This document shows, piece by piece, positions 9,612-18,693 of a DNA stretch of 43,348 nucleotides. The first letter of the stretch is position 1. Each line of letters begins with the position of its first letter. This DNA is from Myxococcota bacterium (lineage in GTDB: Bacteria > Myxococcota_C > UBA6777), in assembly GCA_023150835.1 (NCBI GenBank), contig JAKLKB010000048.1, positions 1 through 43,348 of the forward strand, read 5' to 3'. The notes under the pieces were generated by a model. The model worked only from the letters and a program-made list of their open reading frames with translations. It was not told the origin of the DNA and did not search any database. Made by a program: the position numbers and the translations under genes.

Positions 9612-10394
9612 ATGCGGCGTGTTTTGCTTCCTGATCTGGCGCTGTCTGCTTGGGATACAACCCCTATTGATATCGACTTGGCCAAGGATACCGCTCACTA
9701 CCTTTTGCGGGTTTTGCGCCAGCCTCCCGGTGAATCCGTCGAGATCTGCGATGGCAAAGGGGCGCGCTGGTATGCTCACATCCACGCAAACGCCACATCC
9801 GAGCGTTGCCGCGTTTCACTTATCGAATCGCTTCCCCCCATCCCAACGCCTTTTCCTGTGTATCTTGCCCAAGGGATCCCCAAAGGCGATCGCTTTGAGC
9901 AGATCTTGCGCCAAGGAACAGAAGTCGGTATCGCTGCGTTTTATCCGCTTTCTACAGAACGCACGGTGGTTCAACTCGACGAAAAAAAAGCCAACGCCCG
10001 CCGCGAACGCTGGGAAAAGATCACCGCCGAAGCTGCACGACAATCCCAGCGAAGTATCGCGCCGACTGTCTACGATGTTGCAGCACTTGGGGAGCTTGTG
10101 TCTGTTTTGCCTAGGGGGGTCCCTGTGATCGTTTGTTGGGAAGGTGAGCAAGATCGCGGTTTGCGGGCGTGGGTGCGATCCTTTGCTGCGCCACCTTGTG
10201 GAGTCGTCGTCTTGATCGGGCCTGAGGGGGGATTTTCTGCGAAAGAAGTGGCTTTCTTGGCAGAACATGGAATTCTCTCGGTTGGATTGGGGCCTTTGAT
10301 CTTGCGCACTGAGACCGCAGGTGTGGCTGTGGCCTCGATCCTTCAATATGAATGGGGTGTCATGGCTGGGGTCGGGAGGCGCGAATTGCTGTGA
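9612..10394 (+). CDS. rsmE: 16S rRNA (uracil-1498-N3)-methyltransferase RsmE
   Basis: A 260-residue SPOUT-class methyltransferase of the RsmE family, which methylates N3 of U1498 in 16S rRNA using S-adenosylmethionine. The N-terminal PUA-like part (HYLLRVLRQPPGESVEICDG) is followed by KGDRFEQILRQGTEVG. The C-terminal knot carries LIGPEGGFSAKEV and LGPLILRTETAGVAVASIL, the signature SAM-binding loops. Length matches the family. ATG at 9612 follows the FHA stop by 2 bases with no obvious ribosome binding site, which suggests translational coupling. Pairing a housekeeping rRNA enzyme with an FHA protein is probably incidental. Confidence 0.96.
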   Translation: MRRVLLPDLALSAWDTTPIDIDLAKDTAHYLLRVLRQPPGESVEICDGKGARWYAHIHANATSERCRVSLIESLPPIPTPFPVYLAQGIPKGDRFEQILRQGTEVGIAAFYPLSTERTVVQLDEKKANARRERWEKITAEAARQSQRSIAPTVYDVAALGELVSVLPRGVPVIVCWEGEQDRGLRAWVRSFAAPPCGVVVLIGPEGGFSAKEVAFLAEHGILSVGLGPLILRTETAGVAVASILQYEWGVMAGVGRRELL

Positions 10395-10600
10395 GAAGCT
10401 TGCCAAATGCAACGAGATCCGTCATATTGTCGTGAGCCTGAAAGATGGATGCGTTAAGTCGGTCCAATACAACGGAGTTTCTGCGATAAGGCAGGATCTT
10501 GTTTGGTGAACCCGTGACTTGTTTGTGATGGGTTCCTCAAAGAACTTGACAAGACACCTAACCCCTTGTCTGCGGACCACCAGACCGGAGCGATCGAAGG

Positions 10601-12271
10601 ATGCCTGCCTGCCCACAATGTGAATATCCCGTCCCTGACGAGGCGATGTTTTGCCCTGCGTGTGGCTTTTCGATGCAACACGAAGAGGCCGAAGTCTCGC
10701 TTGTTGGGCGTGTATTAAATCAAAAATATCGGTTAGTCGAGGATCTTGCAGAAGGCGGTATGGCTGTCGTCTACAAGGCCCAACACATCTTTCTTGAAGA
10801 CCTTTGTGCGGTCAAGATCATCAAAAAAAGCCTTGCCTCCAAAGAAGAGATGCTCAAGCGCTTTCAACGCGAAGCCCGTCTTACGCGTCAAGTCGCACGC
10901 CGCAGTCCGTACGTGATCTCCATTTACGACTTTGGGGTCGAAGATCAAGTCGGATTCTTCTACGTTATGGAACTCCTCAACGGTTATCCCTTTGCGGAGA
11001 TCCTCCAAGATCCAAAAAAACCACCTCCCCTCGAAAAAACAGCCCGCCTTGTTTGCCAGATCTGCGAAGCCTTGGCTGCCGTCCACGAAGAAGGCCTTGT
11101 CCACCGCGATATCAAGCCAGACAACATCTTCCTTCACCGCGAAAACAACTCGGAGGAAGAGATCGTCAAACTGCTCGACTTTGGTATCGCACGACCCACC
11201 TACAACAAAGCCACCATGCTCACCAACTATGGCCGCGTGATGGGAACCCCCGAATACATGTCCCCCGAACAATGCCGAGGGCCGACCCCTCAACAATACG
11301 AGCGCGGAGAAAGCCATCTCGACGGTCGATCCGATATCTATTCTTTGGGTGTGTTGCTTTACCAATGCTTGACAGGCGACGTTCCTTTCCCCATGCCCCC
11401 AGATGGCGGAACCATGGCCATCCACAAGGTGATGGCGGGTCACGTCATGGAGCGGCCCAAACCGCCCCACGAAGTGCGCCCCGATCTTCGCATCCCCAGA
11501 AACTTTTCTGACGTGGCGATGCGTGCGCTCGAAAAAGAACCTTCTGCCCGCTTCCAAACCATGACCGAGTTTCGTGACGCCATCCTCACTTGCTTTCCCG
11601 GCCTCGCGATCCGTCTCGGCCAAGAAGCTCCGCCTGTTCAAGAATCGCAACTCAACACCATCGATCTCGGTGAGACGTCTCGGTCCGATAGTACGGACTC
11701 GATGCGTGCCGCGCAAAATAGCCCCGCGCAAAACAACCCTGTGCAAAACAACCCCGTACAAAATAATTCAGCACCGCTGGGGCCTGCGCAATCTTCGGGG
11801 GGCTATCTCTATGATTTTAACGAGCAAGCCACCGCAATGGATGTGCAACTTCCCCCTGAGATGCGCGAAGCGGCCCGTCAATGGGCCATTAACGTCAACC
11901 AAGGGCCTCAACCTCCTCAAGGGGGCGTGATGTTGCAAGAGGCCCCGTTGTCTTCGCCTTACGCTTCTTCTCCACAAAATGCCCGTCCTCCAGCAGACCC
12001 TTGGCCCGCACAAGAAAGCTCGGTGGATACCTTTAGCGATGAAAGCGAGGCATCCAACAGCAACGGTGTTGATCTGTCCAAAACAATCGCTTCCCCAATG
12101 GAGCCCGACGTGATGGCGGATCTGCGCAAACGTGCGCAAGAAGCGATGCAGCGCGCAGGCCATTCTCCACCCCCTCCCAAAAAGAAGACGCTGCTCTTCG
12201 CAGTCATCGGTGGGATCGTGCTGCTTGGGGCCGTTGCTGCGGGGCTTTACTTCTTTGTCCTTGGCAAATGA
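10601..12271 (+). CDS. Zn-ribbon Ser/Thr protein kinase, membrane anchored
   Basis: A 556-residue bacterial eukaryotic-like kinase. Residues 1-25 form a zinc ribbon with Cys at 4, 7, 18 and 21. The kinase domain spans about 43-335: glycine loop LAEGGMAVVYKA, ATP-binding Lys72 (AVKIIKK), catalytic HRD at 168-170 followed by IKPDN, DFG at 193-195, and the substrate loop GTPEYMSPEQ. All catalytic residues are present, so it should be active. A disordered Gln/Asn/Pro-rich linker holds a short tandem repeat (QNNPV units). A C-terminal transmembrane helix at about 532-554 is followed by only a few residues, so the kinase is tail-anchored and cytoplasmic. GGAG lies 10 bases before the ATG. The stop overlaps the next start (ATGA), suggesting coupling with the exported protein downstream. 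Confidence 0.94.
   Translation: MPACPQCEYPVPDEAMFCPACGFSMQHEEAEVSLVGRVLNQKYRLVEDLAEGGMAVVYKAQHIFLEDLCAVKIIKKSLASKEEMLKRFQREARLTRQVARRSPYVISIYDFGVEDQVGFFYVMELLNGYPFAEILQDPKKPPPLEKTARLVCQICEALAAVHEEGLVHRDIKPDNIFLHRENNSEEEIVKLLDFGIARPTYNKATMLTNYGRVMGTPEYMSPEQCRGPTPQQYERGESHLDGRSDIYSLGVLLYQCLTGDVPFPMPPDGGTMAIHKVMAGHVMERPKPPHEVRPDLRIPRNFSDVAMRALEKEPSARFQTMTEFRDAILTCFPGLAIRLGQEAPPVQESQLNTIDLGETSRSDSTDSMRAAQNSPAQNNPVQNNPVQNNSAPLGPAQSSGGYLYDFNEQATAMDVQLPPEMREAARQWAINVNQGPQPPQGGVMLQEAPLSSPYASSPQNARPPADPWPAQESSVDTFSDESEASNSNGVDLSKTIASPMEPDVMADLRKRAQEAMQRAGHSPPPPKKKTLLFAVIGGIVLLGAVAAGLYFFVLGK
11707..11772 (+). repeat. Short in-frame tandem repeat in the kinase linker
   Basis: About four imperfect 15-18 base units (GCGCAAAACAACCCTGT-like) encode NSPAQ, NNPVQ, NNPVQ and NNSAP in the low-complexity linker between the kinase domain and the transmembrane helix. 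The linker length may vary between strains. Confidence 0.7.
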
Positions 12272-14730
12272 TCCATCCAACCGAGACGATCATGCTTTTT
12301 CGCAATCCTCGGTGCTCCCTTCTTTTTGCCCTCTTTGCGAGCCTCTGCTTTTTCCCCTCCTCTGCTTTTTCCAAACAGCCCGTCCCACAACTCACATGGG
12401 TTCGCCTTGAAGGTTCGGAATCAACGCGTGTCCATCAATCGGCTCGTGTGCGTTGTCTCGCGCTCGATCAACAAAACAAGCCTCTCCCAAAAGCCTCGGT
12501 GCGCTTTGTTTTTCGCCGCATCGACAATGCCTCTGTTCGCTGCATCGACAACGCTTCTTCTGTCTCTCAGACCCAAACCACCGCAAAAACAGACATCCAC
12601 ACAAAACAACACGGCGGCACGATGACTGTGTCTTTTCCACAACCTTCGCTGTGGGAAGTCGGATGTGTTGCTTCGTTGGACCGCCAAATGATGCGCGCAC
12701 CCATGCCTCTTTCGATGGAAGTCCTGCCGGGAACACCGCACCAGATCTCGATCGAATTACTTCCCAAACGCCGATGGTATCGAAAAGGAGAGCGGGTCTC
12801 CGTTCGTGCGCGTGTCTTGGATCGTTCTGGGTTTTCCCATGATTCGGGGGTTGTGCGGTGGAAAAGCTCTGTTTCGAGTGTTCTCCCCGACGCAGCGGGG
12901 GCATTGCATTTGAAACAAGCAGGGCGCATCACACTCACCGCTTTGGTTGTTGGGTCTTTGCAGGCTCAGATCTCGCTCGATGTTGACGAAAATCCCCCGA
13001 CAATCGAGCTTTTCGATCCTGTCCCTCATGCGATGCTGTCTGGAGATCCGACGATCCTTTTGCGCGGCCGTGTGGTCGACACAGAAAGCGGCTTGGCTTC
13101 GTTGCGGTTTTTGGGACGGGTGATCTCGGTCGATGCGGGGGGGCATTTTTTGATCACGTACCGTTGTCGGTGGGGACTGAATCTGTTGTCCTTTGTGGCC
13201 GAAGATCGGGCGGGTCATATAAGGCGCTTTGAGCGCAGTTTTCTGTACGCGCCACGTTATCTTTCGCAGAAGGCACATCCTCAAACGCCGATCCCTCCGC
13301 TGCTTACGTTACGGATCGCGCAGTCGTTCCTTGATCGTGGGCCGCTCGAACATCGTGCCGATGTGTTGACGCTTCTTGAAGATATCCTGAACGCGACAGA
13401 ACTCGGGCGTGTTCGTATCCCCGTGATCCAAGGAGCGTATCGCATTCCCCCGTTGGGACCGAATATACAGTATCGCATTGAGCAACGTGCCGCGATGCAG
13501 ATGGAGCGGATCGCTGCTTCATTGCGGTTTTTTCGCGATGGCTTTTGGCTGGATCTAACGTTGCGGCGTTTTGTCTTTCCCTTAGATGTCGATATCAACG
13601 CTGATCGACAGCGCATCACGGTTGACGCGCAGCGGGTGCGCTTCTCCTTTTGGTTTCAGATCTTGCGCAGCACGCAAGGGCGTATCCAAGTCGAGATGCC
13701 GCATCGTTTTGCGGATCTTTCGGGCCTACGGGTGGAGGGGATGCACGGATTCTTGTCGTGGTTTCGCGGTACGGTCGAGGCGCGTGTGCGCGATGGGGTG
13801 CGCGATGGCCTCTCCGACGCCATCCGTCAGCGTTTGATTCCCGCGATACAACGTCGCCTTCGATCTTTGCCGCTCGATCTGCGTTGGGAACTTCCGCCTG
13901 TTTTGGGACGCCGACCGATGCGCCTGTTGCTGGATGTCCAAACGCTGCGTTTTACACCCGAAGCCCTGTCTCTTTCTGTCGGTGCTTCGTTGCATTGCGA
14001 ACAGCCCCGTTTTCCATACGCCCAAGGTGCGCCCTTGTTGCCGCCACAACGTTCCTCGCCTGCTGTTGCGGGATTTTCTTCGGCCCTCTCTGTGGATGCG
14101 GTCAATCAGGCCCTTTACGCAATTTGGCAGTGTGGCGTCTTTCAACGCGATCTCTCGCGTTTGCTGCAAACGCGCCTCAAGATCCCCGATCTGCCATTTG
14201 CTTTGCCACATCTACGTTTGCGCTTTGCTGCGCATCTTCCGCCTGTGATCATGCCCGGGGATGCGCGTTATCCGTTTGCCCTTGCGCTTGGTGGATTTCG
14301 CGTCCATCTCGATTGGTCCGAGAAAAACGCTCCCCCCTCTTCTTTGCGCGCTGAGATCAGCCTTGTGATCGGGGCGCGTGTGACCACCAATGCCGCAGGA
14401 GAGCTACTCTTGATCCTCGCCCCCCAGCCCTTGCAGTTTCAATTGCAGATCCTCCAACAAAGCGGCACACACTCGCTTTCGCACGAAGATTGGGCCGCTT
14501 TTCTTTCGGGAATCTTACTCGAACAAACACCCGATGCCGCCGCTGCGATCTTTCGTTCGTTGCCGTTGCACCAAGACGATCCTTTTGCCAACGTCTCCCT
14601 TGCATACCGCCCGATATTCCGAGCGATCCGCCTGTGGCCCCAACAAGTCGGCTTTGATGGACAACGCTTGCTTTTTGGCTTCGACCTGCGCTATCAGAGT
14701 CCCACACAACCCGTCCGCACTTCCGATTGA
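12268..14730 (+). CDS. Large exported protein with Ig-like and BPI/TULIP-like regions
   Basis: An 820-residue protein with an N-terminal signal peptide (LLFALFASLCFFPSSAFS, predicted cleavage near residue 35). Residues about 40-340 look like Ig-like beta domains (RKGERVSVRARVLD; VDENPPTIELFDP; SGLASLRFLGRVISV). From about 375 to the end the pattern suggests a TULIP-type lipid-binding fold: alternating hydrophobic strands, a long amphipathic helix near 525-545, and at about 604-625 LSVDAVNQALYAIWQCGVF, which resembles the segment that opens the second half of BPI/LBP proteins. This is by-eye similarity. The first ATG overlaps the kinase stop; ATG at 12292 is an alternative that keeps the signal peptide. 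Likely periplasmic or outer-membrane associated. There is no lipobox. Confidence 0.7.
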   Translation: MIHPTETIMLFRNPRCSLLFALFASLCFFPSSAFSKQPVPQLTWVRLEGSESTRVHQSARVRCLALDQQNKPLPKASVRFVFRRIDNASVRCIDNASSVSQTQTTAKTDIHTKQHGGTMTVSFPQPSLWEVGCVASLDRQMMRAPMPLSMEVLPGTPHQISIELLPKRRWYRKGERVSVRARVLDRSGFSHDSGVVRWKSSVSSVLPDAAGALHLKQAGRITLTALVVGSLQAQISLDVDENPPTIELFDPVPHAMLSGDPTILLRGRVVDTESGLASLRFLGRVISVDAGGHFLITYRCRWGLNLLSFVAEDRAGHIRRFERSFLYAPRYLSQKAHPQTPIPPLLTLRIAQSFLDRGPLEHRADVLTLLEDILNATELGRVRIPVIQGAYRIPPLGPNIQYRIEQRAAMQMERIAASLRFFRDGFWLDLTLRRFVFPLDVDINADRQRITVDAQRVRFSFWFQILRSTQGRIQVEMPHRFADLSGLRVEGMHGFLSWFRGTVEARVRDGVRDGLSDAIRQRLIPAIQRRLRSLPLDLRWELPPVLGRRPMRLLLDVQTLRFTPEALSLSVGASLHCEQPRFPYAQGAPLLPPQRSSPAVAGFSSALSVDAVNQALYAIWQCGVFQRDLSRLLQTRLKIPDLPFALPHLRLRFAAHLPPVIMPGDARYPFALALGGFRVHLDWSEKNAPPSSLRAEISLVIGARVTTNAAGELLLILAPQPLQFQLQILQQSGTHSLSHEDWAAFLSGILLEQTPDAAAAIFRSLPLHQDDPFANVSLAYRPIFRAIRLWPQQVGFDGQRLLFGFDLRYQSPTQPVRTSD

Positions 14731-14760
14731 AGACGTTTTTGAAATAGGAGGCGATCGACG

Positions 14761-15390
14761 ATGGAGAAGATGGCTTATGTGTTGCGTGAAGGCGGACGCT
14801 CGCAAGAAGAAGCGTTGGGTTTCGCGGAGCTTGCGGTGTCTGCGGGTGGAGAGATGTTCCCTTTGTTTTTTGGACCGCGAGCAAAAGACTTGATGGTGCG
14901 GCTGTATCCGCACGAAAGCAATTTCATGAGCCATCGTTTTTGCCGATTTGCTTGGGTGGACGGCGAGATCGCAGGGCTGATGTGTGGGTTTTCCTATGAA
15001 GAAAAGCTTGCCGTCACCGCAGGAAACAGCCGAGACTTTGTGCGTTATGGTGCGGCGACCTTGCCGCGCATGATCTGGTACGCCATGCGCCTCAATGGAC
15101 TTGTGCGCGCACTTGAACATCTCGAACAAGGCGAGTTTTATGTTGAGTTTTTGGCCGTATATCCGCGCTTTCAGCGCATGGGGATCAGCCAAGCGCTGTT
15201 GAACTTGGCGGAACAACAAGCGCGCTCCAAAGGATGCCGCTGCGTTGTGCTCGACGTCGACATCGACAACTCCTCAGCCATCCGAGCTTATGAAAAGTGG
15301 GGGATGCACATCGCACGTTCTTCCAAAACATACGTATGGACACAGCGCACTTTCGGGCTGCATCGCATGGAACGCACGTTGCCGTCATGA
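14761..15390 (+). CDS. GNAT-family N-acetyltransferase
   Basis: A 209-residue protein whose C-terminal half is a GNAT fold, which transfers an acyl group from acyl-CoA to an amine. Motif A is visible as FLAVYPRFQRMGISQALL, with the Q/R-x-x-G-x pyrophosphate loop; ASN-like motif B follows as DNSSAIRAYEKWGM. The N-terminal half (AGGEMFPLFFGPRAKDLM) is the helical substrate region. The substrate cannot be predicted. An excellent AGGAGG lies about 10 bases before the ATG. It follows the exported TULIP-like gene by 30 bases on the same strand, so it may be in that operon. Confidence 0.88.
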   Translation: MEKMAYVLREGGRSQEEALGFAELAVSAGGEMFPLFFGPRAKDLMVRLYPHESNFMSHRFCRFAWVDGEIAGLMCGFSYEEKLAVTAGNSRDFVRYGAATLPRMIWYAMRLNGLVRALEHLEQGEFYVEFLAVYPRFQRMGISQALLNLAEQQARSKGCRCVVLDVDIDNSSAIRAYEKWGMHIARSSKTYVWTQRTFGLHRMERTLPS

Positions 15391-15539
15391 GTACCGTGAT
15401 TTGGGTGCGGTGAATTGTCCGATGCTGCCGCCTTGAGCAGAGTGCGTGCGTGTTGACTTTTTGATGCCGATGCTGCAAGGACAAGAGATGCCATCGCGCA
15501 TCTCGCGGTCGGATGGGTTGTTTTGAGGGGAGACTTGTG

Positions 15540-18077
15540 ATGTCCAAGACGCTGCTTTGTCCGAATTTTCGATGTGGTGAGCGCGATATCGCGTCGACGG
15601 AGTCGCTGTGTCCGAAGTGCGGAGCAGCGTTGTGTGTTGGTGTGCATTATCGCTTTTTGCGTGCGCTCAGCCAAGGCGGGATGGGCAGTACCTACATGGC
15701 CTCGGATGAGCGCTTTCAAGGATCGCGCAGCGAACGGTGTGTGATCAAAGAGATCAAAAGCGAGCATCACGACAAAGACTTTGCGGCGATGTTGCAACGC
15801 GAAGCGGGCGGGCTTTTGCAGCTACGCCATACCGGAATCCCCGCATATCGGGATTTTTTTGAAGATGCCCCGGGTGGTCCACCGTCGAGGTGGTTTTTGG
15901 TGCAAGAAGCCATCGACGGAGAAACGCTTCAAGCTCGTATCCAACGGGGAGAAGTCTATTCCTTGGAAGAGGCCCTCGATATCTTTGTGCAAGTTCTCGA
16001 TATCCTACAGTACCTTCACGAACTCAAAGACCCCGAGACCGGCAAAGATGCGCCTGTGATCCATCTGGATATCAAACCCGATAACTTGATGCGTCGTGCT
16101 TCGGATGGGCGGATCTTTTTGATCGACTTTGGCGTGTCTTCCGAGATCCGACACACGATCCAAGAAAGCAAAGGCGCGAAAGCTTCGGTCTTTGGCTACA
16201 CCATGGGTTATGCCCCGTTTGAGCAGACGCTTGGTTATGCCGCACCTTCGTCCGATCTGTACGCGCTGGCGATGACCTTTCTGGTCTTGCTCACAGGAGA
16301 GAGTCCGTTGGCCTTGTTTGATCCGATCGAACAAAGCCCTCGTTTTCACCGCTACGTCTCGCTCCCAACTTCACTTGCTTTGCTGATCAGTCGGATGCTG
16401 CGCGTCAATCTCAAAGAGCGTGTCCCCAGTGCGCGCCAAGCCTTGGCTTGTTTGGCGTGGGTTCGCGAAGCCATAGACGGAAACCATGCTTCCTTGCAAA
16501 AGCTCGTAGATGCTTTAAAACTCTCCCAAACCTTGCGCGGAGTCCTTTTGCCCGAGGAGAGCCTCGATATCTCACCAACACAATCCGCCATGGACGATCT
16601 GGTTCTTGCAAAAGCCGATACGATGGACTCTTCCGCACAAAGAAAAAATCTGGTCCTCCCGAAACACACGCTGTCTTCTCAACTCCCCGAATCTGGAGTG
16701 GTTGGAAGTGAGGTTTCTTCTTCTCCACCACAACCCATCGACGCAGACACAAAAACTTCTCAAATCCGCCTTGCTGCGGTGCTTTTGATCGCCCCTCTCT
16801 TGGTGCTGGTTTTTGCGATCGGATGGCTGGGTGGGCGGTTTTCGCAGCCCACCGAGACCCCACATCGAAGCCCGCCAACGTCCGATAAACGAAGCCCCTC
16901 GCCGACCACTCCGATCGCTTCCCTCCCACCCAAACCTCCGCTGCGCCCGTTTGTTCCCCTGATCGTTCCACCCACGCCGCCTTCGTCTCCCTCTGCCCTC
17001 GAACCGACCTCCCTGCCTAGCATCGTCACTTCTTCTTCCGATCCCAACGTGCGATCGCCTACCTCACCCAAAGTACGCGCCTCAACGACAAAGTCCAATC
17101 CAGCGTTCGCCCATGAAAAGCCGATCCCTGCGCATCTTTTGGAAGACCTCAAGCCCGATTATGGGATCGGTGTGCGCATCCACGCCTTGCGGGCGTTGGG
17201 CGAGATCCCCACCCAACGCTCTCGTTGGCTCCTGTACCAGCATATTCAAGAGCCAAATCTCGCGATCAAAGCAGCAGCTTCCGATGCTTTGGCCTCGATG
17301 GGGGCGCTGGCCGTCGATACCTTGGCGCAAGCGATGAAACTCAAGGACCCGATCACCTGCCGCTTTGCAGCCTATGCCATCGGCAAGATCGGCGTCCCTG
17401 CGCGGCGGATCTTGCCCCTGCTTTTGGTCGTCGCCGAACAACCCGATCAAAACTGGCTAACGCTCCATGCAGCGCTGGAAGCGATCCAACGGATGCGGCC
17501 TTCTGCTCAGGAAGTCTGGCCTGCGTTGTACGTCATCTCTCACTCAACCTCTTACTGGAAGGTTCAAAAAACCATCGCCGAGATCTTGAGTGCTGCTGAA
17601 GTTCCCGTCTCTCACATGGAAATCGAATTCCGAAAAACGCTGCTATTCAAAAGCTTATTGTACACAAACCGCACGTTTTCTTTGATCGATCACCTTGGGC
17701 CCTATGCGTTTGAACTGTTACCCATGCTCCAAGAGATCCTACAGCGTAAAGATCTCCATCGCCTACACTATCGGACGCTTGATTCGATCCGTTCTCTTGG
17801 CCCTCGAACCTTACCTTTTTGGGAAGCGACGTTTCGCACCAACGAGATGTATGCCCTTGCCGCCATCCGGGCTTTCGATCGGTTCGGTGCCGCCTCTTTG
17901 CCTTCCATGCGCAAGCTGTTTCAAGACGAACCCAACGCCAACACACGCAAGGCGATCATCTATTCCGCACGCGGTATGGGAAAGGCCGCGCTGCCCTTTC
18001 TCCAAGACGCCGCCAAAGACAAAGATCCCGAAGTCCAAGAACTCGCAGAGCGCTTTGTCACGCAGCTTTCGCGTTGA
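15540..18077 (+). CDS. Ser/Thr protein kinase with C-terminal HEAT repeats
   Basis: An 845-residue protein. It starts with a Cys-rich zinc-ribbon segment (CPNFRCGERD, CPKCG). The kinase domain spans about 30-310: glycine loop LSQGGMGSTYMA, Lys70 (VIKEIK), catalytic loop HLDIKPDN with Asp177 (HLD instead of HRD), DFG at 196-198, and the YTMGYAPFEQ segment. The catalytic Lys, Asp and Asn are intact. A transmembrane helix at about 410-434 is followed by a Pro/Ser-rich linker and, from about 530 to the end, HEAT-like helical repeats (RIHALRALGEIP; AAASDALASMGALAVDTL; RFAAYAIGKIGVPA). With the kinase inside, the HEAT part should be in the periplasm. ATG at 15540 has GGGGAG 8-9 bases upstream; an in-frame ATG at 15513 lacks one. 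The 3' end is partly duplicated just downstream. Confidence 0.93.
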   Translation: MSKTLLCPNFRCGERDIASTESLCPKCGAALCVGVHYRFLRALSQGGMGSTYMASDERFQGSRSERCVIKEIKSEHHDKDFAAMLQREAGGLLQLRHTGIPAYRDFFEDAPGGPPSRWFLVQEAIDGETLQARIQRGEVYSLEEALDIFVQVLDILQYLHELKDPETGKDAPVIHLDIKPDNLMRRASDGRIFLIDFGVSSEIRHTIQESKGAKASVFGYTMGYAPFEQTLGYAAPSSDLYALAMTFLVLLTGESPLALFDPIEQSPRFHRYVSLPTSLALLISRMLRVNLKERVPSARQALACLAWVREAIDGNHASLQKLVDALKLSQTLRGVLLPEESLDISPTQSAMDDLVLAKADTMDSSAQRKNLVLPKHTLSSQLPESGVVGSEVSSSPPQPIDADTKTSQIRLAAVLLIAPLLVLVFAIGWLGGRFSQPTETPHRSPPTSDKRSPSPTTPIASLPPKPPLRPFVPLIVPPTPPSSPSALEPTSLPSIVTSSSDPNVRSPTSPKVRASTTKSNPAFAHEKPIPAHLLEDLKPDYGIGVRIHALRALGEIPTQRSRWLLYQHIQEPNLAIKAAASDALASMGALAVDTLAQAMKLKDPITCRFAAYAIGKIGVPARRILPLLLVVAEQPDQNWLTLHAALEAIQRMRPSAQEVWPALYVISHSTSYWKVQKTIAEILSAAEVPVSHMEIEFRKTLLFKSLLYTNRTFSLIDHLGPYAFELLPMLQEILQRKDLHRLHYRTLDSIRSLGPRTLPFWEATFRTNEMYALAAIRAFDRFGAASLPSMRKLFQDEPNANTRKAIIYSARGMGKAALPFLQDAAKDKDPEVQELAERFVTQLSR

Positions 18078-18148
18078 AAGGCAACGCGCAGGATCGTCTA
18101 TCCGGGCCCCGCAGAGCACTCCGCCACGCGGCTTTCGCGTTGAAAGGC
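18044..18148 (+). repeat. Direct duplication of the kinase gene 3' end
   Basis: Positions 18044-18082, which include the last codons and stop of the HEAT kinase gene, recur at 18110-18148 with 34 of 39 bases identical (shared core GCTTTCGCGTTGAAAGGC). The period is 66 bases. The second copy lies in the short space before the convergent cytochrome gene. Confidence 0.85.
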
Positions 18149-18153
18149 TTTGC

Positions 18154-18651
18154 CTATTTTTGCCTTGGCACGGGCGCGATGCTCGGCGAAAGCGAGATGC
18201 GGTAGGTTGAGTGGCAACTCACACACACACTCAGCGAATTCGATAGCTCTTGGAGAAGCTCTTTCTTTTGGATCTGTTTCTTCGCGACTTTTTCGGATAA
18301 CTCGTCCATCTTTTTGTGCAGACCGATCCCCATCGTTTTGAGGCCAAGCGGAAGTTTCCCAAGCAGCGTCGGACTGTCATCCGCCGCCATCTTCATCCCC
18401 ATGTTCGACAAATGAACGGACACAGCCTTCATGTCGTCTCGCGCCAAACCATCCACCACCCGCTGCAACTCTGCAAGCAACGTCCGCATCTCGTTGAGCA
18501 CAAACTCCCTTTCGTGAACGTTGAGCCGAACCTCCGTTCGCTTGTCCACACCCGCAACTGTCGTCCCAAACACGAAGTAGTAAGAACCCACTCCCACCGT
18601 CAGCATCCAAAGCACCAACGCCGTCCATGTCAACCCATGCACCTTTTTCAT
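18154..18651 (-). CDS. Membrane-anchored c-type cytochrome with C-terminal CXXCH
   Basis: A 165-residue protein. An N-terminal hydrophobic helix (residues 8-29) is probably an uncleaved anchor or signal. The soluble part is alpha-helical, and CVSCH at 143-147 is a covalent haem c attachment site near the C-terminus. A four-helix-like pattern with a C-terminal CXXCH is reminiscent of cytochrome c-prime, but family membership is not proved. It should need the cytochrome c maturation machinery, part of which (ccmE, ccmF) is in this window. ATG at 18651 follows AAAGGAG by 9 bases on the minus strand. The upstream region holds a repeat-2 copy and a TetR-like half-site, so control by the adjacent TetR is plausible. 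Confidence 0.78.
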   Translation of the reverse strand: MKKVHGLTWTALVLWMLTVGVGSYYFVFGTTVAGVDKRTEVRLNVHEREFVLNEMRTLLAELQRVVDGLARDDMKAVSVHLSNMGMKMAADDSPTLLGKLPLGLKTMGIGLHKKMDELSEKVAKKQIQKKELLQELSNSLSVCVSCHSTYRISLSPSIAPVPRQK

Positions 18652-18693
18652 AATTCTTTGCTCCTTTCGGATCGAGCCGACCTGCTTGAGCGG

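Noticed and set aside
10733-11761. A 342-codon minus-strand frame opposite the Zn-ribbon kinase
   Set aside because: The kinase frame carries every catalytic motif; the antisense frame has no recognisable domain and is a compositional shadow.
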